From assembly GCF_900095265.1 (NCBI RefSeq), contig NZ_LT607670.1, positions 1 through 64,000 of the forward strand: 64,000 nt of DNA. Direction: 5' to 3'. A program made the translations under genes and the position numbers. Shown here piece after piece: positions 1 through 8,847 of this stretch. Positions within the stretch are counted from its first letter, which is position 1, and every line of letters begins with the position of its first letter. Source of the DNA: Janthinobacterium sp. UMAB-56. GTDB lineage: Bacteria > Pseudomonadota > Gammaproteobacteria > Burkholderiales > Burkholderiaceae_D. Under the pieces are notes generated by a model. That model had not been told where the DNA came from, did not search any database, and was given only the letters and a program-made list of their open reading frames with translations.

Positions 1-62
<62 letters not shown>

Positions 63-105
63 TGTAATTTGTTGCATGCGATGCATCAAGCATCTGAACG
101 GAAAC

Positions 106-179
106 TGGAGCGGGTGAAGGGAATCGAACCCTCGTCGTAAGCTTGGAAGGCTTCTGCTCTACCATTGAGCTACACCCGC
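106..179 (-). tRNA. tRNA-Gly (TCC)
   Basis: The minus-strand cloverleaf has acceptor GCGGGTG at 179-173 pairing with CACCCGC at 116-110, discriminator T and an encoded CCA at 108-106. The anticodon loop CTTCCAA gives anticodon TCC (glycine). T-loop sequence TTCGATT is present. It lies 43 bases from the Thr tRNA and is expected to be cotranscribed with it. Confidence 0.95.
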
Positions 180-241
180 GAGGTATCGTTCACTTTATCT
201 TCACTTACTTTTGCTACTACCCAGTTTTCCTTGCAAAAACT

Positions 242-326
<85 letters not shown>

Positions 327-332
327 GCGGGA

Positions 333-368
333 ACCGCAGAGTATGAAGCATCTACTCACAACTGTCAA
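333..368 (-). promoter_or_regulatory. Sigma70 promoter of the Tyr-Gly-Thr tRNA cluster
   Basis: On the minus strand a perfect -35 TTGACA (368-363) is separated by exactly 17 bases from a -10 CATACT (345-340). The predicted start falls near 333, seven bases before the tRNA-Tyr 5' end. The region after the -10 is GC-rich (TGCGGTTCCCGCGG), resembling the discriminator of stringently controlled stable-RNA promoters; that last point is inference. Confidence 0.75.
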
Positions 369-472
369 CCTTATTTACTGATGCCTGACTGCTGCATTTG
401 CGTATAAAGAAGAAGTTGGCTGCTTCGGGGCGTGATTATAAGCTCCCGATTTGAGAATGTGCAAGGGTTGGC

Positions 473-495
473 GCGAAAAAGTCGTCTTTTTTCGC
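473..495. terminator. Possible hairpin terminator after the receiver-TPR gene
   Basis: Inverted repeat GCGAAAAA / TTTTTCGC with a 7-base loop, in the gap between the tRNA promoter and the receiver-TPR stop codon. The T-rich tract (ATTTTTTTTA) follows on the plus strand, whereas the gene that needs termination is on the minus strand, so its role is uncertain. Nothing else coding is seen at 369-559. Confidence 0.3.
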
Positions 496-559
496 ATTTT
501 TTTTATCCCCCCTGCCCACAAGCCGCATTTTCCCGTCATTCGCCCTGCATTTCCCCTGC

Positions 560-2206
560 TTACCGGGCGTCAGGCGGGTGCATCCAGGAGTTGCCCAAGG
601 GCTTATATTTACGCAATAGTTGCTGATGCAGGCCCGACAGCACGGGCAATTTGGGGTTGCGCGGGTCCAGGCGGCGCACGCCGGCAATAAACGTCAGGGC
701 TTGCTGCCCCATGCGTTCATCCCAGCCTTCGTGTTCCAGGCATTTCAGCACGGCCACGGCCGCATTGAAGACCACTTGCGGATTGTCGGGCAGGCGCGTG
801 ACGGCCTCACCCATCAGATCGACGGCGCCGCGGAAATCGCCCTCGCCCGCCCTGGCCGCACCGGCCGCCACCATGTCGGCCACTTCCTGGCGGCTTTGCC
901 GCGCCAGCGCCTTGGCCAGTTCTTCGCGCCCCGCCTGCTCGAAGACGGCCATGGCGCGCGTCATGGCCGCGCTATCGGGCGCATTGCGCATGACTTCACG
1001 CATCACCTCGGCAGCACCATCCTCGCGCCCGTGGGCCAGGCAGTGGCGTGCCAGTTCGGTTTTCAGCATGGTCGAGCCGCCCACGCTGTGGCGGTTGGCG
1101 GCCAGGGCCGCGTCCAGCGATTGCTGCAGCCGCTCCTCGTTACCCGTATGCGCATGCAGCATGGCGCTGCACAGGGCGCTGCACAGTTCCGTATTCTTTT
1201 GCCCACCCATCGACTTGTCGAGGTCGCGGATTACGGCGCCTACCTGCAAGGGATCGTCCTTGCGCACCAGGGTCTGCACCAGGCGCACATGGTCTTCCGG
1301 ATCGCGGAATTCCGAATACTTGGCCTTGCTGACCACCAGTTTCAAGGCCTTTTCCGCCATCCCGATATCGTCGGCCGCCAGGGCCGCCTCGCCCAGGCGG
1401 CGCAAGCGGCGCACGGCGTGCGGCGACAGGGCCACCGCTTCGCTCAAGGCCGATTGCGCCAGCTCAGGCTTGCCTTGCGCCAGGTGCGTGCGCGCCAGCC
1501 AGTCATACGCGTCGAGAAAACGCTTGTTATTTTCCAGCAACCCTTCCAGCGTGCCCTGCGCCGCGGCGTACTCGCCCAGCAGGAACTGTGTCTTCGCCTG
1601 TCCCAGGCGCGCCCAACCGATGGCCTTGGCGTCATACAGGGCTGCGTAGATCGGCTCGGCGTCGGCCGCCTCGCCCAGCAGCAAATGCAATTCCGCGCGC
1701 AGGCGCAGGAAATCCGTGGCGTAACGGGGATACAGGCTGGCGCCCTCGGCACAGGCAGCAATCGCCGCGCGCTCATTACCCACGTCGATCAGTTCGTACA
1801 CGGGCACGAAGGCATTGCGCTTGTCCAGCGCGCGACCGATGCGCTCGAGCATGTTGTCTGCGGTAAACGGCTTGAGGATGTAATCGGTGGGCAACAGTTC
1901 GACGGCGCTGACCACCTTGGCGAAGCTGCCTTCGCCCGTGACCATGAAGAACATGGTCGACGCGTGCATCAATTTGTGGTGACGCAAGTCTTCCAGCATC
2001 TGCTGGCCATCCTGGCCGCCATCGAGATCGTATTCGCACAGGATCAAATCATACGCTTTGCTGCCCAGCATGCGGATCGCCTGGCCCGAGCTGGCCGCGT
2101 CATCGATCTTCGCCAGGCCGCACAGGTTGAGCATATTGTGCAGGCTGGCGCGCATGCCCGGATGCGGCTCGATGATCAGTGCGCTAAGGCCCTTGAGTTC
2201 TTTCAT
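560..2206 (-). CDS. Receiver-TPR protein with substituted phospho-acceptor
   Basis: 548-residue cytoplasmic protein. Residues about 5-130 form a CheY-like receiver, and about 150-545 hold several TPR-type helical repeats (A/L-rich, many GxxxxA turns). In the receiver the usual Asp of the LxLCDY motif is Glu58 (ILCEYDL), and the N-terminal acidic pair is EP (residues 13-14) rather than DD. The switch Thr (MVTGEG) and the conserved Lys (ILKPF) remain. It is therefore probably not phosphorylated normally, or is locked in one state. The ATG at 2206 (MKELKGL) is preferred over an in-frame GTG at 2239 because the fold begins there. It lies 133 bases downstream of, and is probably cotranscribed with, the HD-GYP regulator. 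The partner is unknown. Confidence 0.85.
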   Translation of the reverse strand: MKELKGLSALIIEPHPGMRASLHNMLNLCGLAKIDDAASSGQAIRMLGSKAYDLILCEYDLDGGQDGQQMLEDLRHHKLMHASTMFFMVTGEGSFAKVVSAVELLPTDYILKPFTADNMLERIGRALDKRNAFVPVYELIDVGNERAAIAACAEGASLYPRYATDFLRLRAELHLLLGEAADAEPIYAALYDAKAIGWARLGQAKTQFLLGEYAAAQGTLEGLLENNKRFLDAYDWLARTHLAQGKPELAQSALSEAVALSPHAVRRLRRLGEAALAADDIGMAEKALKLVVSKAKYSEFRDPEDHVRLVQTLVRKDDPLQVGAVIRDLDKSMGGQKNTELCSALCSAMLHAHTGNEERLQQSLDAALAANRHSVGGSTMLKTELARHCLAHGREDGAAEVMREVMRNAPDSAAMTRAMAVFEQAGREELAKALARQSRQEVADMVAAGAARAGEGDFRGAVDLMGEAVTRLPDNPQVVFNAAVAVLKCLEHEGWDERMGQQALTFIAGVRRLDPRNPKLPVLSGLHQQLLRKYKPLGNSWMHPPDAR

Positions 2207-2339
2207 GTCGTGATGTCCGAAACCTCTGCGGCGCGCCACACTGGTGCGTGGCGCCAGCCAGCCTGAGGCTGCCGAGTATATGACGGCGCCGCGCGCAAGG
2301 GAATGGCGACGGGCCGAAAAATGCCGACGGCGTTGCTAC

Positions 2340-3935
2340 TCAAGCGACGGCGCGCTCCGGATGCCACAGTTCCGGCTCGTGGTCGATCAAGTCCAGCAGC
2401 GCCGCCACCACCTCCGGATCGAACTGGCTGCCGCTGCGCTGCTCGATATATTCGCGCACTTGCGGATACGGCCACGGTTCCTTGTAGGGCCGCTCGTGCA
2501 GCAAGGCATCGAAGACGTCGACCACGGCAACGATGCGCGCGGCCACGGGAATGTCGCGCCCCTTCAGGCCATTCGGATAACCGGCGCCATCGAAATGCTC
2601 GTGGTGGCCGCCCGCGATCTGCGCGCCATACGTCAGGTAGCTGACGCCGTCGACCATGTTGGCGGCCCGCTCGAGGATGGTTCGCCCGACGCCGGCATGC
2701 AGCTGCATCTGTGCCCGCTCCGCGTCCGTATGCTTGCCCGGTTTGAGCAGCACGGCGTCCGGCGTGGCCACCTTGCCCACGTCGTGCAAGATGCTGGCCA
2801 GGCCTATCATGTCGAGCAGTTGCGGCGTGAGTTCGTCGGCATACACGCCGCGTTGCTGCATGCGCCGGGCGATGGCGTCGGACAAGAGCTGCACCCGGCG
2901 CACGTGGCCGCCCGTGTCGCTGTCGCGGAACTCGGCCAGGTCGGCCAGCGCCACCACGGTCGCTTCCTGCGCCTTGCGCAGCTGGCCGAACATATACAGG
3001 TTGTCGAAGGCGGCGGCGATGCGCTGGCAAAACACTTCCAGCAAATCGCGCTGGATCTGCGCCAGCGGCCACGGCGGCGTGACGGAGATGGCCAGCTCGC
3101 GGTTGCCTTCCGTATGGATGAACAGCACATTGGCCGGATGCTCGAACTGGCTGCGCTTTTCCGCAAACGCCTTGGCGATGGTAGCCGTCAGGGCATGGTC
3201 GGCCGGCAGGGCTTCGGCCTCGGCCAGCATGGCATACGTGCCCGTGGCGGCCACCACTTCGGGGTGGCCGCCACCGCCCTGCATCAGGCACAGCACGCCA
3301 TCTGCACCCACGTCGAGGATGGCGCTGACCTGGTTGAGCACGCCGGAAGCGAATTCGCGCAGGGAATGGATCTGGTACAGATTGGTGGCGCCGGCCAGGA
3401 TCTTGCCCAGGCCGATGCGGCTGCGCTCGAGCATCATCAGGCTCTCGTAGGCGCGCAGGGCCGAAATGACGGTGGTAAACAGCTTTTGCGTCGTCAGTTC
3501 CGTCTTGGCCTTGTAATCGTTGATGTCGTATTCGATGATGACGCGCTGTTCGGGCGCCTGGCCCGGCTGGCCCGTGCGCAGCACGACGCGCACGATGGAG
3601 TTGTTCAGGTCGGCGCGGATGCGCCTGGCGAGGATCAGGCCCGCGTCATCCGTTTCCATCACCACGTCGAGCAGCACCAGGGCGATATCGGGCGTGTCGC
3701 GCAAGATGTCATACGCTTCGCGGCCGCTGTAGGCGGAAAACAGTTCCAGCTCGCGCCCCTTGAAGCTGACATTGCGCAGCGCCAGCCGCGTGACCGCATG
3801 CACATCGACGTCATCATCGACGATCAGGACACGCCACAGGCGCTGGTCGGGCGCGGCCAGCCCGGCAGGACTGGCCACCGGCTCATCTTCGTCGAGCAGC
3901 CAGTTCTCATCTGCATCGGCTTTGAGGTCGGTCAT
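2340..3935 (-). CDS. Response regulator with DUF3369 and HD-GYP domain (cyclic-di-GMP phosphodiesterase)
   Basis: 531 residues. An N-terminal receiver (about 35-160) has the intact acidic pair IVDDD and phospho-acceptor LLDVVM. It is followed by a DUF3369-type sensory segment (about 185-330) and a C-terminal HD-GYP domain. The metal motif ILHDVGK and the HHEHFDGAGYPNGLKG signature are intact, so cyclic-di-GMP hydrolysis is expected. The ATG at 3935 has a good AGGAG Shine-Dalgarno. No histidine kinase is adjacent, so this is an orphan regulator that with the downstream receiver-TPR gene forms a two-gene minus-strand unit. The role (motility or biofilm signalling) is inferred from the family. 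Confidence 0.93.
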   Translation of the reverse strand: MTDLKADADENWLLDEDEPVASPAGLAAPDQRLWRVLIVDDDVDVHAVTRLALRNVSFKGRELELFSAYSGREAYDILRDTPDIALVLLDVVMETDDAGLILARRIRADLNNSIVRVVLRTGQPGQAPEQRVIIEYDINDYKAKTELTTQKLFTTVISALRAYESLMMLERSRIGLGKILAGATNLYQIHSLREFASGVLNQVSAILDVGADGVLCLMQGGGGHPEVVAATGTYAMLAEAEALPADHALTATIAKAFAEKRSQFEHPANVLFIHTEGNRELAISVTPPWPLAQIQRDLLEVFCQRIAAAFDNLYMFGQLRKAQEATVVALADLAEFRDSDTGGHVRRVQLLSDAIARRMQQRGVYADELTPQLLDMIGLASILHDVGKVATPDAVLLKPGKHTDAERAQMQLHAGVGRTILERAANMVDGVSYLTYGAQIAGGHHEHFDGAGYPNGLKGRDIPVAARIVAVVDVFDALLHERPYKEPWPYPQVREYIEQRSGSQFDPEVVAALLDLIDHEPELWHPERAVA

Positions 3936-3998
3936 GAATACTCCTAATGGATAAGTTCGATGTGGACGCTGCGTTGACGCATATCAAGCATAATCAGA

Positions 3999-5075
3999 TT
4001 AGATGCTGCTTACAACAGGATTCTGCGTATCGCCTTCGCCGGCGGACGATGCCGATGCTGACGCCGATGCCGAGGCAGCGCCGTGCGTGCTACCGCCACA
4101 ATTGTCCTGGCCTGGCCCGACGGCCTGGTAGCGCACTTCATACTTGCCCGCGCTGAGCTGCTCCACCGTCAGCTTGTCATTGGCCAGGATGTACAGGTAG
4201 CGCACGTTCGAGCGCCGCTCCTGGTCGTACAGTTTGACGAACACGGGCGCCGCGTTGCTGCTGTTATCGATGGTCAACGCCAGTTCATCGCCCTTGTTAC
4301 TGATCGGGAAGCCATCGACATAGCCGGACTGCGCCGGCCACGGTTCGCCATTCGGCGCCACCAGCGCTGCGGACTGGCCCACGCCATCGCAGGCAAGCGG
4401 GCTGGCTTTCAGGTTCAGCTGGGAAACGGCCAGCACGCGGATCTCGGGCGTCTTCGCTTGCTGCGGTTCCGGTGCATATGGCTTGCCCACCGCCCAGCTG
4501 TCGACGGCCACGACCTCGCCTTTCGATGGCGGTGGCGCGGCCGTCTGCGCTACTGACTTCTCGCCATCGCGGGCCAGGCCGCTCCAGGCCGATGCCAGCG
4601 CGGCAGGCACGGGCTGGGACGTGTCGAGCATCAGCAAGGCACCCAGCCAGCCCAGCAGCAGGCAGACAAGTAAACTCAACCACCAGCGCCAGTTGCGCCA
4701 GATGGGTTGCAAGCCGCGCCGCGGCTTGCCCTTTGGTGGCGGCACATCCTGCGCCCATGTGTGCTCATGCGACTGGGCATGACCTTTCGCGCGGCCATCG
4801 CGGCTCCTGCCTTCTTCCTGGTGGGTGCTTTCCAGCCATTCGATTTCCCACTCCTCGGCAGCGATCCACTCGTCGTGTTCCCTGCGGCGTTGCGGATCGG
4901 ACAAGGTGCCATAGGCGCTGTTGAGGATCGCCATGATGCGGGCGGCCTTTTCATCGCCGGGATTCTTGTCCGGGTGGTATTTCTGGCTGAGGGCTTTGTA
5001 CGCGGCACGTATGACTTCCTGCGGCGCCAGGCGCGCCACTTTCAGGTTGTCATAGTGTGTATGTATCTTTCCCAT
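3999..5075 (-). CDS. Membrane-anchored J-domain protein
   Basis: 358 residues. An N-terminal J-domain (about 5-72) carries the intact HPD tripeptide in KYHPDKNPG, so it can stimulate an Hsp70 ATPase. A charged linker follows, then one strong hydrophobic segment at about 130-150 (WWLSLLVCLLLGWLGALLML) and a C-terminal domain of about 200 residues that is probably periplasmic. It lacks the G/F region, zinc fingers and C-terminal peptide-binding domains of DnaJ, so it is a type III-like J protein. The tail is Ala/Ser rich (ASASASASSA). The function of the C-terminal domain is not recognised. It stands alone on the minus strand. Confidence 0.85.
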   Translation of the reverse strand: MGKIHTHYDNLKVARLAPQEVIRAAYKALSQKYHPDKNPGDEKAARIMAILNSAYGTLSDPQRRREHDEWIAAEEWEIEWLESTHQEEGRSRDGRAKGHAQSHEHTWAQDVPPPKGKPRRGLQPIWRNWRWWLSLLVCLLLGWLGALLMLDTSQPVPAALASAWSGLARDGEKSVAQTAAPPPSKGEVVAVDSWAVGKPYAPEPQQAKTPEIRVLAVSQLNLKASPLACDGVGQSAALVAPNGEPWPAQSGYVDGFPISNKGDELALTIDNSSNAAPVFVKLYDQERRSNVRYLYILANDKLTVEQLSAGKYEVRYQAVGPGQDNCGGSTHGAASASASASASSAGEGDTQNPVVSSI

Positions 5076-5224
5076 CGTTCTATCTTGAAATCGGTGCGCG
5101 GCGACGGGTTCTTGCAGGATGGAACCGTGCTGTGTCGGTCATCATAAACGATATGACAAGACAATAACCACCGGTGGACAGGAAATTGCAGGGCGACACT
5201 GCCCTGCCTTGATATTGCACGCGC

Positions 5225-6376
5225 TTACAAACGGTGACTGCGGTCAGCCGACAACAGGGCTTCCGGCAACACCACGCGGTGCCCTACCGCCAGTACCTTG
5301 AACAATTCCCCCATCTCGGCCGGCGAGACCAGCTTTTGCACGGCGCTGGCTTGCGGCAGGTAAGTCTTGACGTGTTCCGGATCGGTGCGCAGCAGCAGGT
5401 CGCCGATGCCGGCGCCCAGCAGGAAGGACGCCTGGTTCATGTACGCGAGCACATCGAGACCCGCATCCTGCGCCGCCACCGCCATGGCCGTGAAGTCGAC
5501 GTGGGCCGTGATGTCTTGCAAGCCGGGCAGATAAAACGGCTCCGCGTGGGCATGATGGCGGTAATGGCACATCAGGGTGCCCGTGGCGCGCAAGTCCAGG
5601 TAATACTCATGCGCAGGGAAACCATAATCGAACAGCACGGCCGCGCCGCCCTTGCCATTGGTCAGCATGCGCGCCAGCGAGCGCATGAAGCCGCAGGCCA
5701 CGCCGTGGATCTCGCTGACATAGCCGACCGGCAAGGCTTCGGCGTCCGGCACCTGGGCGCTGATCTGCGCGGCCACGTCGGCACCGGCCGGGCGTTCGAC
5801 AAAGACGAACTGGCCGTCGGCAATGCTGACATCGAGCTCGCACCAGCCGGCGGGCGTCTTGCTGATCAGGTTGACGGGCATGGCGTCCAGCACTTCATTG
5901 CCGAACACGGCGCCCTCGAAACTGTCGGGGAAGCCGTCGAGCCAGACCACTTGCGGGAAGGCGGCCAGGGCCAGCTCCTGGCGCGCACGCAATTCGCCGG
6001 ACAATTCGACGATCGCATACTGTTCGACAGGGATGCCGGCGCTGGCCGCTTCCGTCAGGATATCAAATGCCAGCTTGCCCGTGCCGGCGCCGAATTCGAG
6101 GATGCGCGGAGCCGTTTGCGCCATAATAGCGGCTGCCACTTGGGCCAGAGTGGCGCCGAACAGGGGTGAAATCTCCGGTGCGGTTGTAAAATCGCCATCC
6201 TTGCCCAGCTTGGCGGCGCCGCCGCTGTAATAGCCGAGGTCAGGCGCATACAGCGCCAGCTCCATGAAGCGGACAAAGGGAATGGCGCCATCATTGCGCG
6301 CGATTTCGGCGGCAATCTGGTGCTGCAAGGCATGGGACGCGGCCAGCGCGTCGCTATCGGGTGCGGGAAGAGACAT
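5225..6376 (-). CDS. Class I SAM-dependent methyltransferase, MidA/NDUFAF7 family
   Basis: 383 residues. The methyltransferase motif I is seen as ILEFGAGTGKLAFDIL near residue 93, and the N-terminal region (IPFVRFMELALYAPDLGYYSGGAAKLGKDGDF) is typical of the family formerly called DUF185/COG1565. Mitochondrial relatives methylate an arginine of complex I subunit NDUFS2; the bacterial substrate is not established. The start at 6376 is ATG. It is divergent from the folM-like gene, whose start lies 100 bases away. Confidence 0.88.
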   Translation of the reverse strand: MSLPAPDSDALAASHALQHQIAAEIARNDGAIPFVRFMELALYAPDLGYYSGGAAKLGKDGDFTTAPEISPLFGATLAQVAAAIMAQTAPRILEFGAGTGKLAFDILTEAASAGIPVEQYAIVELSGELRARQELALAAFPQVVWLDGFPDSFEGAVFGNEVLDAMPVNLISKTPAGWCELDVSIADGQFVFVERPAGADVAAQISAQVPDAEALPVGYVSEIHGVACGFMRSLARMLTNGKGGAAVLFDYGFPAHEYYLDLRATGTLMCHYRHHAHAEPFYLPGLQDITAHVDFTAMAVAAQDAGLDVLAYMNQASFLLGAGIGDLLLRTDPEHVKTYLPQASAVQKLVSPAEMGELFKVLAVGHRVVLPEALLSADRSHRL

Positions 6377-6475
6377 ACCCGCATTGTAGCGAATCGGCGG
6401 GCCACGACGCCAGTGTCGGCCAGGAAGGCCATGGCGGCCAGGCGCACTTCACACACAAGCACAGTAAATAAAGAC

Positions 6476-7261
6476 ATGACTCCAGCATCGACATTGCCAC
6501 ACAGCACTCCCCGGGTCGCCCTCGTCACGGGCGCGGCGCGGCGCATCGGCCGCGCCATCGCGCTGGGCCTGGCGCGCGACGGCTGGGATATCGCCGTCCA
6601 TTACCGCGACTCGCGCGAAGAAGCGCTCAGCCTGGTGGCGGAAATCGCCGCGCTGGGGCGCCGTGCGCAAGCGTTCCATTGCGACCTGGCGCAGGAAGAG
6701 GCCGTGCGCCAGCTCTTGCCGCAGGCGCAGGCGGCGCTGGGACCGCTTACTTGTGTGGTCAACAACGCATCGTTGTTTGAATACGACAATGCGGGCGATT
6801 TTTCCGTCGCCGCGCTCGACGCCCACATGCACGCCAACCTGGCCGCCCCCATCCTGCTGGCGCAAGCGCTGTACCAGGCCACCCCGGCAGGCGGGCAAGC
6901 CGTGGTCATCAACTTGCTGGACCAAAAACTGTACAATCTCAATCCTGATTTTTTGTCGTACACCCTGTCCAAGGCGGCGCTGCTGTCGGCGACCACCATG
7001 CTGGCCCAGGCGCTGGCGCCGAAAGTGCGCGTGGTGGGCATCGCCCCCGGCATCACCATGGTCTCCGGCGAGCAGACGGAAGCGAACTTTGCCAAGGCGC
7101 ATGAAAACACGCCGCTAGGCCGCTCCAGCACACCCGAGGATGTGGCCGACAGCGTCTGTTACGTGGCCGGCGCGCGCGCGCTGACGGGCACGACCCTGCT
7201 GGTCGATGGCGGCCAGCATTTGATCGGTTTGCCGCGCGACGTCATGTTTTTGACCAAATAA
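6476..7261 (+). CDS. folM: SDR oxidoreductase, pteridine reductase / FolM-like
   Basis: 261-residue short-chain dehydrogenase. The cofactor motif TGAARRIGR matches the TGxxxRxG variant that marks pteridine reductases and dihydromonapterin reductase FolM rather than the usual TGxxxGxG. The catalytic Tyr-Lys pair is in YTLSKAAL, and the C-terminal LLVDGGQHL is typical of SDRs. The ATG at 6476 is chosen because the Rossmann fold starts soon after it; the open frame extends upstream into the divergent methyltransferase. It is followed 53 bases later by folB, which supports a pterin role (reduction of dihydromonapterin or dihydrofolate with NADPH). The precise substrate is inferred. Confidence 0.8.
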   Translation: MTPASTLPHSTPRVALVTGAARRIGRAIALGLARDGWDIAVHYRDSREEALSLVAEIAALGRRAQAFHCDLAQEEAVRQLLPQAQAALGPLTCVVNNASLFEYDNAGDFSVAALDAHMHANLAAPILLAQALYQATPAGGQAVVINLLDQKLYNLNPDFLSYTLSKAALLSATTMLAQALAPKVRVVGIAPGITMVSGEQTEANFAKAHENTPLGRSSTPEDVADSVCYVAGARALTGTTLLVDGGQHLIGLPRDVMFLTK

Positions 7262-7314
7262 TCAGCAGCCATACCAAACAACCAGCATTCCAGCATCCCC
7301 TAAAAGGTAAAACT

Positions 7315-7713
7315 ATGTCGTCCGCCCTGTTCCACCCTCGCCTGGCCGATTGCCGCCGCCTGTTCCTGCGCAATTACGAAGTCCTCATCAACATCGGCGT
7401 CTACGACTTCGAGAAAAAGGGCGAGCAGCGCGTCCTCATCAACGTCGACCTGTACATTCCCCTGTCCCTGTCGACGCCGAAGGAGGACCAGCTGGAAGAA
7501 GTGGTCGACTACGACTTCATGCGCGAAACCATCGCCAGGCGCATGGCCAAAGGCCACGTGCAGCTACAGGAAAGCCTGGTCGACGACGTGCTCGCCGCCA
7601 TGCTGGCGCACCCGCGCGTGCGCGCCGCGCGCGTCTCGTCGATGAAGCCGGACGTGTATCCCGACTGCGAAGGCGTGGGCGTGGAAGTATTCAAGATCAA
7701 GGATGAAGCATGA
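7315..7713 (+). CDS. folB: Dihydroneopterin aldolase
   Basis: 132 residues, the normal size for the FolB/FolX tunnel-fold family. Conserved features are the N-terminal strand [32 protein letters not shown] (split here by the usual turn) and the glutamate/tyrosine region [11 protein letters not shown]. It converts dihydroneopterin to 6-hydroxymethyldihydropterin in folate synthesis. The start has an AAGG-type ribosome site. Its stop overlaps the ttcA start by four bases (ATGA), implying translational coupling. A FolX-type epimerase activity cannot be excluded from sequence alone. Confidence 0.88.
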   Translation: MSSALFHPRLADCRRLFLRNYEVLINIGVYDFEKKGEQRVLINVDLYIPLSLSTPKEDQLEEVVDYDFMRETIARRMAKGHVQLQESLVDDVLAAMLAHPRVRAARVSSMKPDVYPDCEGVGVEVFKIKDEA

Positions 7714-8681
7714 GCAACATGAACGATACCGCAGTGATGGAACCGGCGACGACGGCCGTGGAATTCCCGGCCAACGTGGAAGCGCAGAAACTGGCGCGCA
7801 AGAAGGCGGAAAAGATTGCCCTGGAAAACAACAAGCTGCACAAGCGCCTGTGCCGCCTGGTGGGCCAGGCCATCGGCGATTTTAATATGATCGAAGACGG
7901 CGACAAGGTGATGGTGTGCCTGTCCGGCGGCAAGGATAGCTACGCGCTGCTGGACATCCTGATGACCTTGCGCGAGCGCGCGCCCATCCATTTTGATATC
8001 GTTGCCGTCAACCTGGACCAGAAACAGCCGAACTTCCCGCCGGAAATCCTGCCCGCCTACCTGACGGAACTGGGCGTGGCCTTCCACATCGAAAACCAGG
8101 ATACCTACAGCATCGTCAAGCGCCTGATCCCGGAAGGCAAGACGACTTGCTCGCTGTGCTCGCGCCTGCGCCGCGGCATCCTGTACCGCGTGGCCGACGA
8201 GCTGGGCGCCAACAAGATCGCCCTGGGCCACCATCGCGACGACATCCTGGAAACGTTCTTCCTGAATATGTTCTTCGGCGGAAAACTGAAAGGCATGCCG
8301 GCCAAGCTGCAATCGGACGACGGCAAGCACATCGTCATCCGTCCGATGGCGTATGTCAAAGAAGAAGACACGCAGCGCTATGCGGAAGTCAAGGGCTTCC
8401 CCATCATCCCGTGCGACCTGTGCGGTTCGCAGGAAAACCTGCAGCGCAAGCAGATCAAGGGACTGATGCGCGAATGGGACAAGAAATTCCCCGGTCGCGT
8501 GGAAAGCATCTTCTCGGCCCTGTCGAACGTGGCGCCATCGCATTTGATGGACCCGAAACTGTTCGGCTTCAAAGACTTGAAGGCGGACGGCGTGGCCAGC
8601 CCCATGGGCGACATCGCCTTCGATGAAGAGCCGTGCTCGACGCCGACCACATTCGGCACGATCCCGCTGCAACCATTGTAA
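7710..8681 (+). CDS. ttcA: tRNA 2-thiocytidine(32) synthetase TtcA
   Basis: 323 residues. The PP-loop ATPase motif [11 protein letters not shown] lies near residue 67. A CxxC pair in [10 protein letters not shown] and a further CDLCG motif bind the [4Fe-4S] cluster used for sulfur transfer to C32 of some tRNAs. The N-terminal extension of about 30 residues is Glu/Ala/Lys rich. Length and motif order fit TtcA. It is the last gene of the folM-folB-ttcA run, overlapping folB by 4 bases. Confidence 0.95.
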   Translation: MSNMNDTAVMEPATTAVEFPANVEAQKLARKKAEKIALENNKLHKRLCRLVGQAIGDFNMIEDGDKVMVCLSGGKDSYALLDILMTLRERAPIHFDIVAVNLDQKQPNFPPEILPAYLTELGVAFHIENQDTYSIVKRLIPEGKTTCSLCSRLRRGILYRVADELGANKIALGHHRDDILETFFLNMFFGGKLKGMPAKLQSDDGKHIVIRPMAYVKEEDTQRYAEVKGFPIIPCDLCGSQENLQRKQIKGLMREWDKKFPGRVESIFSALSNVAPSHLMDPKLFGFKDLKADGVASPMGDIAFDEEPCSTPTTFGTIPLQPL

Positions 8682-8696
8682 GCTCCTGTTGTTTCG

Positions 8697-8717
8697 CCGC
8701 CACCGCCCAGGTGGCGG
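8697..8717 (+). terminator. Hairpin after ttcA
   Basis: Perfect 8-bp stem CCGCCACC / GGTGGCGG with a 5-base loop, 16 bases after the ttcA stop. The downstream tract is pyrimidine rich (CATCCTGCCTCTTT) but not a clean T-run, so termination is probable rather than certain. Confidence 0.5.
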
Positions 8718-8847
8718 CATCCTGCCTCTTTCCCCCCGCATCCATTTGATGTACCGTAGTCAGCTCTGCCGGTACGCGGTGTGCCACGCGCGCATCCCTG
8801 CCCGGCGGTCAGCACGCATTCTTCCGACAACCTCACTGGAATGAACC

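Noticed and set aside
620-3947. Long plus-strand open frames (548 and 567 codons) opposite the two response regulators
   Set aside because: They are antisense shadows caused by high GC at third positions. The minus-strand proteins have clear domains, whereas these have biased His/Gln/Arg composition and no family character.
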